A stretch of DNA of 52,816 bases. It comes from Elusimicrobiota bacterium. Its GTDB lineage: Bacteria; Elusimicrobiota; Elusimicrobia; JACQJP01. The first letter of the stretch is position 1, and every line of letters starts with the position of its first letter. The DNA lies in NCBI GenBank assembly GCA_016204975.1, contig JACQJP010000020.1:1-52816 (forward strand), given 5' to 3'. The position numbers and the translations under genes were made by a program. Positions 31,483 through 40,506 of the stretch are shown here, piece by piece. The notes below the pieces were generated by a model. The model ran no database searches. It was not told the origin of the DNA and worked only from the letters and a program-made list of their open reading frames with translations.

Positions 31483-32043
31483 GTGGGTGGGGTGAAGATC
31501 CACATCACGGGAAGGCACCTTCGCTTAACCGCTGCGCTGAGCCGCTACGTTGAGGAAAAACTCAGCCGGGCCCAGAGATATTTCGACCAGATCATCTGGG
31601 CTCAAGTGATCCTCTCGGTGGAGAAGCATCGCCACGTGGCTGAGATCACCCTCCATGCCGCCCACCAGACCTTCCAAGCCCAATCCTCCGGCTTAGACCT
31701 CTATGCCGCCATTGATCTTGCGGTAGACAAGATGCAGATGCAACTTAGAAAACTGAAGGAGAAATCCCGGGACCGCCACAAGCATAGCGCCCGGCCGCTC
31801 CCTGCGGCGTGGGCTCCGGAGGAGTATCCCATCTCGATCACCAAGCAGGTGCCGGTGACGCCCATTACTTCAGCGGAGGCGGCGAAAGAGCTGGATGAGA
31901 GAGGACTTCAGTTCTGGCTGTTTCTCAACAAGGATACCAGGCACCTCAACGTCATCTACCGCCGTCTGGATGACTCCTTCGGAATCCTGGAGCCGCTCCA
32001 AAACCGCTCAAGAAAAAAATGGTTCAAAGAGGTGCTTCAGTGA
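31483..32043 (+). CDS. hpf: HPF long form, ribosome hibernation promoting factor
   Basis: HPF binds the ribosome in stationary phase and, in the long form, drives 100S dimers. The N-terminal RaiA/YfiA domain shows VKIHITGRHLRLTAALSRYVEEKLSR and HAAHQTFQAQSSGLDLYAAIDLAVDKMQMQLRKLKEK. After a linker comes the C-terminal dimerisation domain (SAEAAKELDERGLQFWLFLNKDTRHLNVIYRRLDDSFGILEP). GTG 31483 is given; GTG 31492, which would begin MKIHITGRH, is equally possible. The stop overlaps ptsN by 4 nt. Confidence 0.92.
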   Translation: MGGVKIHITGRHLRLTAALSRYVEEKLSRAQRYFDQIIWAQVILSVEKHRHVAEITLHAAHQTFQAQSSGLDLYAAIDLAVDKMQMQLRKLKEKSRDRHKHSARPLPAAWAPEEYPISITKQVPVTPITSAEAAKELDERGLQFWLFLNKDTRHLNVIYRRLDDSFGILEPLQNRSRKKWFKEVLQ

Positions 32044-32501
32044 AGATCATTGACTTTCTGCCCAGATCCGCCCTCTGTGCGGACTTAAAAGCCGTCACCA
32101 AGGCCGGGGCCTTAGAGGAGATGGTGGATCTCCTGATTGGATCCAAAAAGCTCCCGTCCCAAAACCGCTCCGCGGTGGTGCAGGCCTTGCTGGAAAGGGA
32201 GGCCTTGGGTTCCACGGGCATCGGATGCGGGGTGGCCATTCCCCATGCCAAGTTTTCCGGCCTCCAACAAATCATTGGGGCGCTGGCGATTTCCAAGCGT
32301 GGCATTCCCTTCGAGGCGCAGGATGGACAGCCTGCCAAAATCTTCTTTCTGCTCTTGGCCCCTCCCGATTCCGCAGGCCTTCATCTCAAGGCTTTGGCCA
32401 AGATCTCCCGCTTGCTGAAGGACCCGCATCTCAGACAGAATCTACAGAATGCAGCCTCCGAGGAGCAGGTGTGGGCCGATATCCAACGAGAAGATCAATA
32501 G
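32040..32501 (+). CDS. ptsN: PtsN-like PTS EIIA (nitrogen-type) regulatory protein
   Basis: About 153 residues, EIIA-Ntr/fructose fold. The phosphorylated His lies in GCGVAIPHAKF, after REALGSTGIG, and LLLAPPDSAGLHLKALAKISRLL is the usual C-terminal part. These proteins take phosphate from an HPr-type protein and control other proteins rather than importing sugar. GAGGTG lies about 7 nt before the GTG at 32040, which overlaps the hpf stop (GTGA). The hpf-ptsN-hprK/rapZ order is widely conserved and usually starts with rpoN, which is missing here. Confidence 0.92.
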   Translation: MKIIDFLPRSALCADLKAVTKAGALEEMVDLLIGSKKLPSQNRSAVVQALLEREALGSTGIGCGVAIPHAKFSGLQQIIGALAISKRGIPFEAQDGQPAKIFFLLLAPPDSAGLHLKALAKISRLLKDPHLRQNLQNAASEEQVWADIQREDQ

Positions 32502-32533
32502 TGCGACAGACCTCGGCCGCGCCGGCTGCCTAG

Positions 32534-33517
32534 ATGAGTGCTTCCTTATCCGTTGCCGAACTCCTCGAGCAGGCGGGAGCCGCTCTGAAGCTGGAGCTTC
32601 TTTGCGGCGAGGGCGGGTTGTCCCGAAGCATCTGCGTCTATGATCTCAACCGTCCCGGGCTGGCCCTGGCGGGAGCCCTGGAACACTTTCGACCCGAGCG
32701 TATTCAGATCATCGGGAAGGGAGAACACGCCTACTGCCAGACAGCTCCCGAAAAAGAAATCCTTCCTGCCCTCAAGCAGATGCTCGCCCATCCAGACCTT
32801 CCTTGCCTCATCCTCACGCACGGGCTGATGCCCCCTCCCGCCCTGACGCGGGTCTGCCGAGAATTTCACGTCGCCCTCTTGAGGACCTCGCTGGATACCG
32901 CGACCTTCGTCGGAGAGCTCACCACTTTTCTGGAGGAGATTCTCTCGCCCACCAACACCGTCCATGGGGTTTTGGTAAATATCTACGGCCTCGGCGTGTT
33001 GATCCAAGGGGATTCCGGCATCGGAAAATCCGAGTGCGCTTTGGAGTTGTTAAAGCGCGGACACATCCTGGTGGCGGATGATGTGATCTTTATTCGTCAG
33101 AAGCGGGGGGGAGTGTTGCTGGGCATGAGCCCCTTGTCGAAGGACAAGGATTCCCATCTGCCGAAGCTCTCTTCCACACACTACATAGAGGTCCGAGGCT
33201 TGGGCATCATCGATGTGCGAATGCTCTTTGGGATCGGGGCCATCCTGGATCGTTCCCCCGTGGAATTGGTGGTGCAGCTGGAGTTGTGGAATCCGGACCG
33301 CGCCTATGATCGCCTGGGCATCGATGAGCAAACAGTGCAGATTTTAGGGGCGAAATTGCCGAGGGTCACCATCCCGGTCAGCCCCGGCAGGAACCTCGCG
33401 GTATTGATTGAGGTGGCGGCCCTCAACTGCCGGCTTCGGTCTCAAGGTTATGTGGGAGCCAGGATCCTCAATGAAGATCTGATCCGGAAGATGCGCGCTC
33501 AGCGTGAAAAGCTCTAA
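32534..33517 (+). CDS. hprK: HprK, HPr kinase/phosphorylase
   Basis: HprK phosphorylates and dephosphorylates Ser46 of HPr. Its N-terminal domain is followed by the catalytic domain with VHGVLVNIYG (His near 144), P-loop GDSGIGKSE (159-167) and the HprK signature EVRGLGIIDVRMLFG from about 219. The 327-residue length is normal. It overlaps rapZ by 14 nt. Its substrate residue is present in the HPr gene 3 kb downstream. Confidence 0.95.
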   Translation: MSASLSVAELLEQAGAALKLELLCGEGGLSRSICVYDLNRPGLALAGALEHFRPERIQIIGKGEHAYCQTAPEKEILPALKQMLAHPDLPCLILTHGLMPPPALTRVCREFHVALLRTSLDTATFVGELTTFLEEILSPTNTVHGVLVNIYGLGVLIQGDSGIGKSECALELLKRGHILVADDVIFIRQKRGGVLLGMSPLSKDKDSHLPKLSSTHYIEVRGLGIIDVRMLFGIGAILDRSPVELVVQLELWNPDRAYDRLGIDEQTVQILGAKLPRVTIPVSPGRNLAVLIEVAALNCRLRSQGYVGARILNEDLIRKMRAQREKL

Positions 33518-34391
33518 CCGATCCCACCAAAAAATCTTCATCATCACGGGAATGTCCGGGGCCGGAAAAAGCCAGGTCTTGAAATCCTTTGAAGATTTCG
33601 GCTTTTACTGCGTCGACAACCTCCCTATCGCCCTTCTGCCGCACTTCCTACGCCTCTATCCAGAAGGCAGAAATTTTCTACAGCGCGTCGCGTTGGGCAT
33701 CGATATCCGCGAGGGGGTATGGCTGAAGGACTTCTCCTGTGCCTTAGAGGGCCTGCGGAAAAAAGGATTCCAATGCAAGGTGCTGTTTTTGGAAGCTTCG
33801 GATTCCGCGCTGCTGCAGCGTTTTTCAGAAACACGTCACCGCCATCCGCTGGGCAAGGCCCTGTCCCGCTCCATCGTGGAAGAACGCAGACGACTCACCG
33901 AGATGAAGGCTCTTGCGGATAAGGTCATTGACACCTCCAATATGACTCTGGGGGAACTCAAGGAAACGCTGTCCAAGACCTTGGAGATCAAAAAGGCCCG
34001 GGAGATGGGTCTAGTGATTACATCCTTTGGATACAAGTACGGTCTTCCTATGGATGCAGACTTGGTGATGGATGTGCGCTTCCTCCCCAATCCTAACTAC
34101 CATCCCAGCCTCAAACCGAGAACCGGGCTGGATTCTCCAGTAAGGCGGTTCTTGTTGAAACAGCCCCTCACGCGAAAATTTCTGGGGCAGTTTTTGCGCT
34201 TTTTAGCAACTTTCCTGCCCCAATACATACAAGAGGGCAAATCTTACCTGACGGTGGCCGTCGGTTGCACGGGAGGCAGGCACCGCAGCGTGGCTATGGC
34301 GCATCTGTTGACCCAGCGGCTCAAACGCCGAGGCTTCGCGGCCCGGGAGTTCCACCGGGATCTGGAGAAAGAGAGGTCCCGCGAACCGTGA
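33504..34391 (+). CDS. rapZ: RapZ-like RNase adapter / nucleotide-binding protein
   Basis: 295 residues, usual length. The N-terminal domain has the P-loop TGMSGAGKS, then SFEDFGFYCVDNLPIAL and Walker-B-like elements (VLFLEASD); the C-terminal domain contains SFGYKYGLPMDADLVMDVRFLPNPNY and VAVGCTGGRHRSVAMA. In Escherichia coli RapZ directs RNase E to the GlmZ small RNA; in other phyla the role is less clear. GTG start 33504 overlaps hprK by 14 nt. It belongs to the hpf-ptsN-hprK-rapZ set. Confidence 0.93.
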   Translation: MKSSNRSHQKIFIITGMSGAGKSQVLKSFEDFGFYCVDNLPIALLPHFLRLYPEGRNFLQRVALGIDIREGVWLKDFSCALEGLRKKGFQCKVLFLEASDSALLQRFSETRHRHPLGKALSRSIVEERRRLTEMKALADKVIDTSNMTLGELKETLSKTLEIKKAREMGLVITSFGYKYGLPMDADLVMDVRFLPNPNYHPSLKPRTGLDSPVRRFLLKQPLTRKFLGQFLRFLATFLPQYIQEGKSYLTVAVGCTGGRHRSVAMAHLLTQRLKRRGFAAREFHRDLEKERSREP

Positions 34392-34411
34392 AGGAGCAAT
34401 GAGATTGAACC

Positions 34412-34840
34412 ATGATCAACTTCTTGATCGTCACCCATGGGGATTTCGGAGCTTATCTGATCGAGGCCGCTGAAAACATCGTCGGTCCACAACCGGAGGG
34501 CGTGCTTTTTGTCCCGCTATCCAACCGCTTGAGCCTGGAAGAGGCGCGGGCCCGCATCTCCACGGCCATCGCCCGCTTGGAGTCCCCGGATGGCTTGATT
34601 TTATTGATCGACATGCTGGGTGGAACCCCCGGCAATATCATCCTGCCGCTGGTACGCAACAAACCCAGGGTCGCGGTCCTAGGCGGCTGCAATCTCTACA
34701 TGTTGATTTCCGGTTTTGCCCAGCGCCGGAATCTCCCGTTTGAACAATTGTCCGAGAAGATGCTCCGGGACGGAATTAAATCCATCTCGGATGTGAAACA
34801 ACTCTTTATGGCAAAACTGCGTCCCATCACCTCTTTTTGA
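34412..34840 (+). CDS. PTS EIIA, mannose/sorbose (man) family
   Basis: 142 residues. The phosphorylated His is at 9 in NFLIVTHGDFGAYLIEAAENIVGPQ, with IDMLGGTPGNI and NLYMLI further on, all typical of the man-family EIIA (PF03610). Upstream rapZ is 20 nt away; the man EIIB follows 2 nt later. Confidence 0.9.
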   Translation: MINFLIVTHGDFGAYLIEAAENIVGPQPEGVLFVPLSNRLSLEEARARISTAIARLESPDGLILLIDMLGGTPGNIILPLVRNKPRVAVLGGCNLYMLISGFAQRRNLPFEQLSEKMLRDGIKSISDVKQLFMAKLRPITSF

Positions 34841-34842
34841 CG

Positions 34843-35316
34843 ATGCTGTTTGTCCGCATTGACGACCGATTGATTCACGGCCAGATTATCGAAGGATGGC
34901 TTCCTTACCTTAAAACCAACGAGGTGCTGGTCGTCTCGGATGCCCTCTGCGCAGACGAGCTCCAAAAAACCCTGCTCTCCCTGGCTCTGCCCGATGCGAT
35001 TCGCCTGGAGATCCTGGATGTCGCTCGCGCAGTGGAATATCTCAAAGACTCCCAAGACCTTCCGCAAAAAAGGGTCCTCGTGCTTGTCCCCAGCCCTCAG
35101 GAGGCCCTGGCCCTCTTGGAACGGGGGCTCTCCCTCTCCCAGATTAACGTGGGAGGGCTTCATCACTCCGTCGGCAAGATTCAGCTGGGTCGAGCCCTCT
35201 TTCTAAGTCCCCAGGATAAGCATTCCTTGAAAGAGATTCTGCGACGCGGGGTTCACCTGGAGGGCCGTGCGGTGCCCGGGGAATCCCCTACCGACCTGCA
35301 GAGGTTGTTGGAGTGA
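34843..35316 (+). CDS. PTS EIIB, mannose/sorbose family
   Basis: About 157 residues. The active-site region FVRIDDRLIHGQIIEGW (His12 from this ATG) is the family signature, with VLVVSD and INVGGLHHSVGK following. ATG 34843 is preferred over TTG 34837, which only adds two residues. GTG of the EIIC gene overlaps the stop by 4 nt. Confidence 0.92.
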   Translation: MLFVRIDDRLIHGQIIEGWLPYLKTNEVLVVSDALCADELQKTLLSLALPDAIRLEILDVARAVEYLKDSQDLPQKRVLVLVPSPQEALALLERGLSLSQINVGGLHHSVGKIQLGRALFLSPQDKHSLKEILRRGVHLEGRAVPGESPTDLQRLLE

Positions 35317-35948
35317 GTCCATCCATTGAATACCTTCTCGTCTGGCTTCCGTTGGCGAGCTCTTTGAGCGGATTCCTGCAGTTGGACAGCACCCGCATCG
35401 GGCAATGGATGCTCTCCAGGCCGATTGTCATCGGACCCGTTCTCGGAGTCTTGTTCGGAGCTCCGGAGCTTGGGATGTGGCTGGGGGCACTATGGGAGCT
35501 GCTGACCCTGGAGAATCTGCCTGTCGGGGAGTCCCTGCCTCCCAACGCATGTGTCGCCACGGCGGTTTGCGTGCTGTGCGCAGTTTCTCCTGCGCAAATT
35601 GAGGAAGTGGCCTGTGTAGCCTGGGGAATGCTGGCGGGAATCCTCTTCCGCAGAGTGGAGGTCTGGATCCGAACCCTGCAGAATGCCTTGAATCTCCGGG
35701 CGGAACGCCTATTGCAGGGAGGGAAACTCCCTCCTTTGGCGAAGTGGATTTTTGAGTGGTGTCTGTTCGAGCTCTGCCTGACCATGGTTTTTATCTATTT
35801 TGCTTCCCTGCTGGGAATGCTCGCTCTGCCACCGGCATGGAGTCTTCTTCCCTTCGGCTGGCAGCAGGGCTTCCATCTGATCTATTCACTTTTGCCTTTT
35901 CTGGGATTGGCTCTTGCCTTTCATTTATTTCGGTGGGCAGGGGGATGA
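35313..35948 (+). CDS. PTS EIIC, mannose/sorbose family (short)
   Basis: 211 residues, a bit shorter than the usual 240-270. It has about six hydrophobic segments and motifs seen in EIIC-Man: FLQLDSTRIGQWMLSRPIVIGPVLGVLFG, then GMWLGALWELLTLENLPVG and PNACVATAV. It should form the sugar channel with EIID. The start GTG overlaps EIIB, and the stop overlaps EIID (ATGA). Confidence 0.88.
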   Translation: MSPSIEYLLVWLPLASSLSGFLQLDSTRIGQWMLSRPIVIGPVLGVLFGAPELGMWLGALWELLTLENLPVGESLPPNACVATAVCVLCAVSPAQIEEVACVAWGMLAGILFRRVEVWIRTLQNALNLRAERLLQGGKLPPLAKWIFEWCLFELCLTMVFIYFASLLGMLALPPAWSLLPFGWQQGFHLIYSLLPFLGLALAFHLFRWAGG

Positions 35949-36679
35949 AAACTCCGAGGCTTCAAATATTTTTACGGTCCTTTTTCATTCAAGCCCTATG
36001 GAATTTCGAGAGGCTCCAGAATCTTGGTTTTTTGTTCGCCATGGAGCCGGCGCTTAAGGCGTGCCACCCCGAGGGAGAAAAAGGATGCAAAGCCTACCAA
36101 GGTCATCTGGAGTATTTCAATACCCAACCCTACATGGTGAACTGGATTCTTGGAGTCGCCGTAGCCATGGAAGAGGAGAACCCTCAAAAAGTGAGTTCCC
36201 TGAAACATAGTCTAGGAGCCTCACTGGCTGCGCTGGGGGATGCCTTCTTCTGGGGGTCCTGGCGGCCCCTTTGTGCGCTGTGTATTATGGTATTCTGGGG
36301 AGTGCTGGGACTCCTGCAAACCCCACAGGCCTTGTGGCTGGGACTATTCCTAGGCCTTGTGCTCTACAATGCCCCACTGCTTCTGATGCGGTGGCAGGCC
36401 TTTGAGCGCGCTCTCCAGTGGAAGGAGGGCCTAGTCTTGGAGTTGAAGCGCCAGCAATGGCCCCGCCGAACCCGGTGGGTCCGCAACCTGGGTTTCCTGG
36501 TAGGAATCTGCGTCTGCGGGTTGGCCTTAGCGCAGCATCCGGAACCCTTCACTGTTTTCCGTAACCTCTTCGCCTTGGCTTGTTTTTTGGCATTCAAGCA
36601 GGCTGGGTTTTCCACAAAAACAGTGTTGGGGTACACGGTACTTCTCGCAATATTTCTGGGAAGCCTGGGATGGGTGTGA
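35945..36679 (+). CDS. PTS EIID, mannose/sorbose family
   Basis: About 244 residues, compared with about 270-300 in typical members. FIQALWNFERLQNLGFLFAMEPALKA and YFNTQPYMVNWILGVAVAMEEEN are diagnostic EIID motifs, and SLGASLAALGDAFFWGSWRP follows. ATG 35945 is chosen for the ATGA overlap with EIIC; the longer frame upstream would overlap EIIC completely. Together with EIIA, B and C it forms a full man-type permease, sugar unknown. Confidence 0.9.
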   Translation: MKTPRLQIFLRSFFIQALWNFERLQNLGFLFAMEPALKACHPEGEKGCKAYQGHLEYFNTQPYMVNWILGVAVAMEEENPQKVSSLKHSLGASLAALGDAFFWGSWRPLCALCIMVFWGVLGLLQTPQALWLGLFLGLVLYNAPLLLMRWQAFERALQWKEGLVLELKRQQWPRRTRWVRNLGFLVGICVCGLALAQHPEPFTVFRNLFALACFLAFKQAGFSTKTVLGYTVLLAIFLGSLGWV

Positions 36680-36683
36680 GAGG

Positions 36684-36950
36684 GTGAAGGAGCGAATCTT
36701 TAGGATCCGAAACCAACTGGGGTTACATGCCAGACCTGCGGCTCTGTTTGTCCAAACGGCAAATCGATTTCAAAGCAGGATCCGGGTGGCGAAAGGCGAG
36801 ATGGAGGTCAACGGAAAAAGCGTGATGGGGTTGATGATGCTGGCTGCGGAATGTGGTTCCGAAATCAAGGTTTTCACGGAGGGAGCCGATGAGGAGTCCT
36901 TATTGGAGGAACTCCAAAAACTGTTCGACAGACAGTTTGATGAAGTGTAA
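36684..36950 (+). CDS. ptsH: HPr, PTS phosphocarrier protein
   Basis: 88 residues. His15 lies in NQLGLHARPAA, the EI phosphorylation site, and Ser46 in NGKSVMGLMMLA, the HprK phosphorylation site, so this HPr can take part in both transfer and regulation. GTG start 36684 lies 4 nt after the EIID stop. The EI gene begins 30 nt later. Confidence 0.95.
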   Translation: MKERIFRIRNQLGLHARPAALFVQTANRFQSRIRVAKGEMEVNGKSVMGLMMLAAECGSEIKVFTEGADEESLLEELQKLFDRQFDEV

Positions 36951-36980
36951 AGCTCAAAGGCGCGAGCGAGGGCGCGACCA

Positions 36981-38702
36981 ATGTTGATATTGAAAGGGAT
37001 AGGGGCTAGTCCAGGGATTGTGATCGGGAAGGCCTTTGTCCTCAAAGACGAAGAAATCTTAATTCAACGCCGTGAGATCGTCCCGGAAAAGTTGGAGCGG
37101 GAGATCCACCGCTTTCGTGAGGCCGTGGAGAAAACACATCGGGATCTGGATGCCGTAGAAGCCAAGGTGCTGCGCACCTTGGGAAAACAGCACGCCCGCC
37201 TGATTGAGGCTCACCGTCTCATCCTCCAGGACCCTCTCCTGGTCAAAGATGTTCCCAAGCGTATCCAGAAAGAGCACGTCAACGCGGAGTTTGCCCTCTC
37301 CGAGATCCTTGACTCCATCAACGAGGCCTTCGAGAAGATTGAGGATGAATTTTTTCGAGAACGACGGCACGATCTTTTCGATGTGGGCAAACGCCTATTG
37401 GCCCATCTTTTGCGACGGCAACGTCAGAAGATCGCCTCTCTTAAAGAACCCTGCGTTCTCGCAGCCCATAACCTGCTCCCTTCCGACACACTCAACCTCC
37501 GCGAGGAGAAGGTATTGGGTTTCGCCACCGACCTCGGCGGCAAGACAAGCCACAGCTCCATCCTGGCTCAAAGTCTGGATATTCCCGCGGTGGTCGGGCT
37601 TTCGGATATCAGCCGCCGGGTCGCTAATGGAGATACCTTGATTCTGGATGGCCAGGAAGGCCTGGTCATTCTGGAGCCGGATCCACAGACCATTGAGCGT
37701 TACACAAAAGCCAAACAACAGATGGTTGCCGAGCTCCGCTCCCTGGAGGAAATGCGCGGCCTGCCGGCTATCACCACGGACGGCCGGCGCGTCACCTTAT
37801 TTTCCAACCTGGACACCTTAGAGGAGCTCAAGACGGTGAAGCTTCAGAAAGCAGAGGGTATTGGGTTATTCCGCACGGAGTTTCTCTACCTCAACCGGGA
37901 GACCCCACCCCCGGAGGAGGAACAATACCAGGTCTACCAGGCTGTTGCGGAGAAGATGTTCCCCTCCCCGGTCATCATCCGCAGCGTGGATATCGGAGGG
38001 GATCGCATCACCCCCCTGGGAATCACCGGCCATGAGCAGGAATCCAATCCGGCGTTGGGGTTGCGGGGCATTCGTCTCGTCCTGCGCTACCCGCAGCTTC
38101 TACGCACGCAGCTCAAGGCCATCCTCCGGGCTTCTGAACGGAAAAACCTGAAGCTCCTCATCCCCATGGTGACCACCCTGGAGGAAATCCAAGCGGTCAA
38201 GAAGATCCTGGAGGAGGTGCGGCAGGAACTCAGAAACCTTAAGATTGCGTTCGACGAAAATGCGGAGCTGGGCATGATGGTGGAGATTCCTTCCGCAGCG
38301 ATGGCGCTGGATTTGTTCTGTGCGGAGGTGGACTTTTTCTCCATCGGCAGCAACGACCTTATGCAGTATCTTTTGGCGACCGACCGGACCAACGAATCTG
38401 TCGCCCACCTCTATGATCCGTTCCATCCAGGCGTCCTGCGTCTCATCGACCAGGTCTGTCGAGTGGCACACCTCTACGGTAAGTGGGTCGCCCTCTGCGG
38501 GGAAATGGCGGCTGACGCGCGGATGGCGGGGTATCTGGTAGCCATGGGGCTGGATCAGCTCTCCGTGGCCCCCCGTATGCTTCTCAAAGTCAAACAGAGC
38601 ATCCGGTCTCTCGACGCGGCGGAGTTCGAAAAGAAGCTCCAGGATATTCTACAAAGGACCGGACCGAATGGTCCGCAGGTACATGGATTCCCTCATCCGT
38701 AA
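36981..38702 (+). CDS. ptsI: EI, phosphoenolpyruvate-protein phosphotransferase
   Basis: EI takes phosphate from phosphoenolpyruvate and passes it to HPr. The 573 residues are full length. Phosphorylated His191 is in GGKTSHSSILAQSLDIPAVVG; IGLFRTEFLYL, RSVDIGGD, NPALGLRGIR, FFSIGSNDLMQY and the Cys506 motif ALCGEMA cover the PEP-binding barrel. The end overlaps lepA by 35 nt, which is large and may link the two. Confidence 0.96.
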   Translation: MLILKGIGASPGIVIGKAFVLKDEEILIQRREIVPEKLEREIHRFREAVEKTHRDLDAVEAKVLRTLGKQHARLIEAHRLILQDPLLVKDVPKRIQKEHVNAEFALSEILDSINEAFEKIEDEFFRERRHDLFDVGKRLLAHLLRRQRQKIASLKEPCVLAAHNLLPSDTLNLREEKVLGFATDLGGKTSHSSILAQSLDIPAVVGLSDISRRVANGDTLILDGQEGLVILEPDPQTIERYTKAKQQMVAELRSLEEMRGLPAITTDGRRVTLFSNLDTLEELKTVKLQKAEGIGLFRTEFLYLNRETPPPEEEQYQVYQAVAEKMFPSPVIIRSVDIGGDRITPLGITGHEQESNPALGLRGIRLVLRYPQLLRTQLKAILRASERKNLKLLIPMVTTLEEIQAVKKILEEVRQELRNLKIAFDENAELGMMVEIPSAAMALDLFCAEVDFFSIGSNDLMQYLLATDRTNESVAHLYDPFHPGVLRLIDQVCRVAHLYGKWVALCGEMAADARMAGYLVAMGLDQLSVAPRMLLKVKQSIRSLDAAEFEKKLQDILQRTGPNGPQVHGFPHP

Positions 38703-40506
38703 TTTCTCCATCATCGCCCATATCGACCATGGCAAGTCCACACTGGCGGACCGCCTGTTGGAACTGACGGAGACCGTACCCAAAAGACAGATGCGCGAGC
38801 AGGTTCTGGACCAGATGGAACTGGAGAGGGAGCGTGGAATCACCATCAAGGCTAAGGCCGTCCGCATGCGCTACCGTTACCAGAACCGGACCTACCTTTT
38901 AAATCTCATCGACACGCCGGGCCACGTGGATTTTTCTTACGAGGTCTCCCGCGCCTTGCGGGCCTGTGAGGGGGTGCTCCTGGTCGTGGACGCCTCTCAG
39001 GGGGTCGAGGCCCAGACCCTTTCCAATGCGCATCTGGCCCAGGAGGCCGGGCTGGCCATCCTTCCGGTTCTAAACAAGATGGACTTGCCTCAGGCGGACC
39101 TGGAGGGCACCCAAAAACAACTGGAGGAGGTTTTGGGTATTCACGCAAAGCCCCTGGCCCTGAGCGCCAAGGATGGCCGGGGAGTCCCGGAGCTTCTAGA
39201 AGCCATCCTCCAAAGAATTCCTCCTCCAAAACAGAGCTCTCAGGCGGAGCTGGCGGCCTTGGTGTTTGACTCTTTCTATGATCCCTATCGAGGCGTGGTG
39301 CTCTTGGTCCGGGTCTTCTCAGGAAGTTTGCGGACTGGAATGGCGATCCGTTTTTTCTCCTCCGGATTTAAAGCCTTTGCGCAGGAGCTGGGCTATCTGG
39401 AATTAAAATTTACCCCCGCCGAGTCCTTGCAGGCTGGAGAGGTGGGATACGTCATTGCCGGGACCAAAGACATGCACCAGATTCGAGTCGGCGACACCTT
39501 GATGGATGTCCATTGTCCGCTCCGGACCCCCCTGCCGGGATACCAGGAGCTGAAGCCTTTCGTCTTTGCCGGTTTCTATCCCGTCAATCCGGGAGATTAT
39601 GAAAATTTGAGATCCGCCTTCCAAAAACTTCACCTCTCCGATGCTTCTTTCGTCTATCAGACGGAGTCCTCGCGGGCCTTGGGATTCGGCTTCCGGGTCG
39701 GTTTTTTGGGACTCCTCCATATGGAGATCACAAAAGAACGCCTGGAGAGGGAGTTTCACCTCAGCCTCATCGCCACCTCCCCCAACGTCAGCTACCGGGT
39801 AAAAAGCCGCACGCCTCGACTCAGAGCGGATCCCCATGCCTCACCTTCCGGTTGGACGCAGGTGGACAACCCCGCCGAGTTTCCCCCCCACGGGGAAATC
39901 GAGGAGGTCCAGGAGCCCTATGTCCGGGCTCTGATCGTCCTTGCCCAGTCCCACCTCGGAGCGGTTCTCCAGCTTTTAAAGGATCACCGGGGAAAGCACC
40001 ACTCCATGCGCTATCTCTCCCCTCAACGAATTTTGCTAGAATACGAACTTCCTCTCGCTGAAATGATCTTGGATTTCTACGACCGACTGAAATCGGTTTC
40101 AAAAGGATATGCCTCTTTGGACTATGAACCCATTGGATACCAGCCGGGAGATTTAACTCGCCTGGAGATCCTCATTCATGAGGAACCTGTGGATGCCCTC
40201 TCCTTCATTCTCCCCAGGGAGAAGGCCTATCTGCGGGCCCGAGAGCTGGTGGAAAAACTCAAGGAGCTGATTCCCAGACAGTATTTTGAAGTTCCCATTC
40301 AAGGAAAGATCGCCGGGCGCGTCATCGCCAGGGAGACCATTCCGGCCCTTCGAAAGGATGTGCTGGCTAAATGCTACGGGGGAGATGTGACCCGCAAAAG
40401 AAAACTCCTGGAAAAGCAAAAAGAAGGGCGTAAGAGGATGAAGCAGGTAGGGAAGGTGGAGCTTCCGCAGGAAGCCTTCCTGGCCATCCTCAAGCTTCAC
40501 ACCTAA
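38668..40506 (+). CDS. lepA: LepA (EF4), translational GTPase
   Basis: 612 residues, standard size. G-domain motifs are AHIDHGKST (G1), RGITIKA (G2), DTPGHVDF (G3), NKMDLPQ (G4) and SAK (G5). The specific C-terminal domain (YGGDVTRKRKLLEKQKEGRKRMK) separates LepA from EF-G. ATG 38668 has AGGA about 9 nt upstream; an internal ATG (38683) is possible. The stop and the lepB ATG share one base (TAATG). Confidence 0.96.
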   Translation: MVRRYMDSLIRNFSIIAHIDHGKSTLADRLLELTETVPKRQMREQVLDQMELERERGITIKAKAVRMRYRYQNRTYLLNLIDTPGHVDFSYEVSRALRACEGVLLVVDASQGVEAQTLSNAHLAQEAGLAILPVLNKMDLPQADLEGTQKQLEEVLGIHAKPLALSAKDGRGVPELLEAILQRIPPPKQSSQAELAALVFDSFYDPYRGVVLLVRVFSGSLRTGMAIRFFSSGFKAFAQELGYLELKFTPAESLQAGEVGYVIAGTKDMHQIRVGDTLMDVHCPLRTPLPGYQELKPFVFAGFYPVNPGDYENLRSAFQKLHLSDASFVYQTESSRALGFGFRVGFLGLLHMEITKERLEREFHLSLIATSPNVSYRVKSRTPRLRADPHASPSGWTQVDNPAEFPPHGEIEEVQEPYVRALIVLAQSHLGAVLQLLKDHRGKHHSMRYLSPQRILLEYELPLAEMILDFYDRLKSVSKGYASLDYEPIGYQPGDLTRLEILIHEEPVDALSFILPREKAYLRARELVEKLKELIPRQYFEVPIQGKIAGRVIARETIPALRKDVLAKCYGGDVTRKRKLLEKQKEGRKRMKQVGKVELPQEAFLAILKLHT

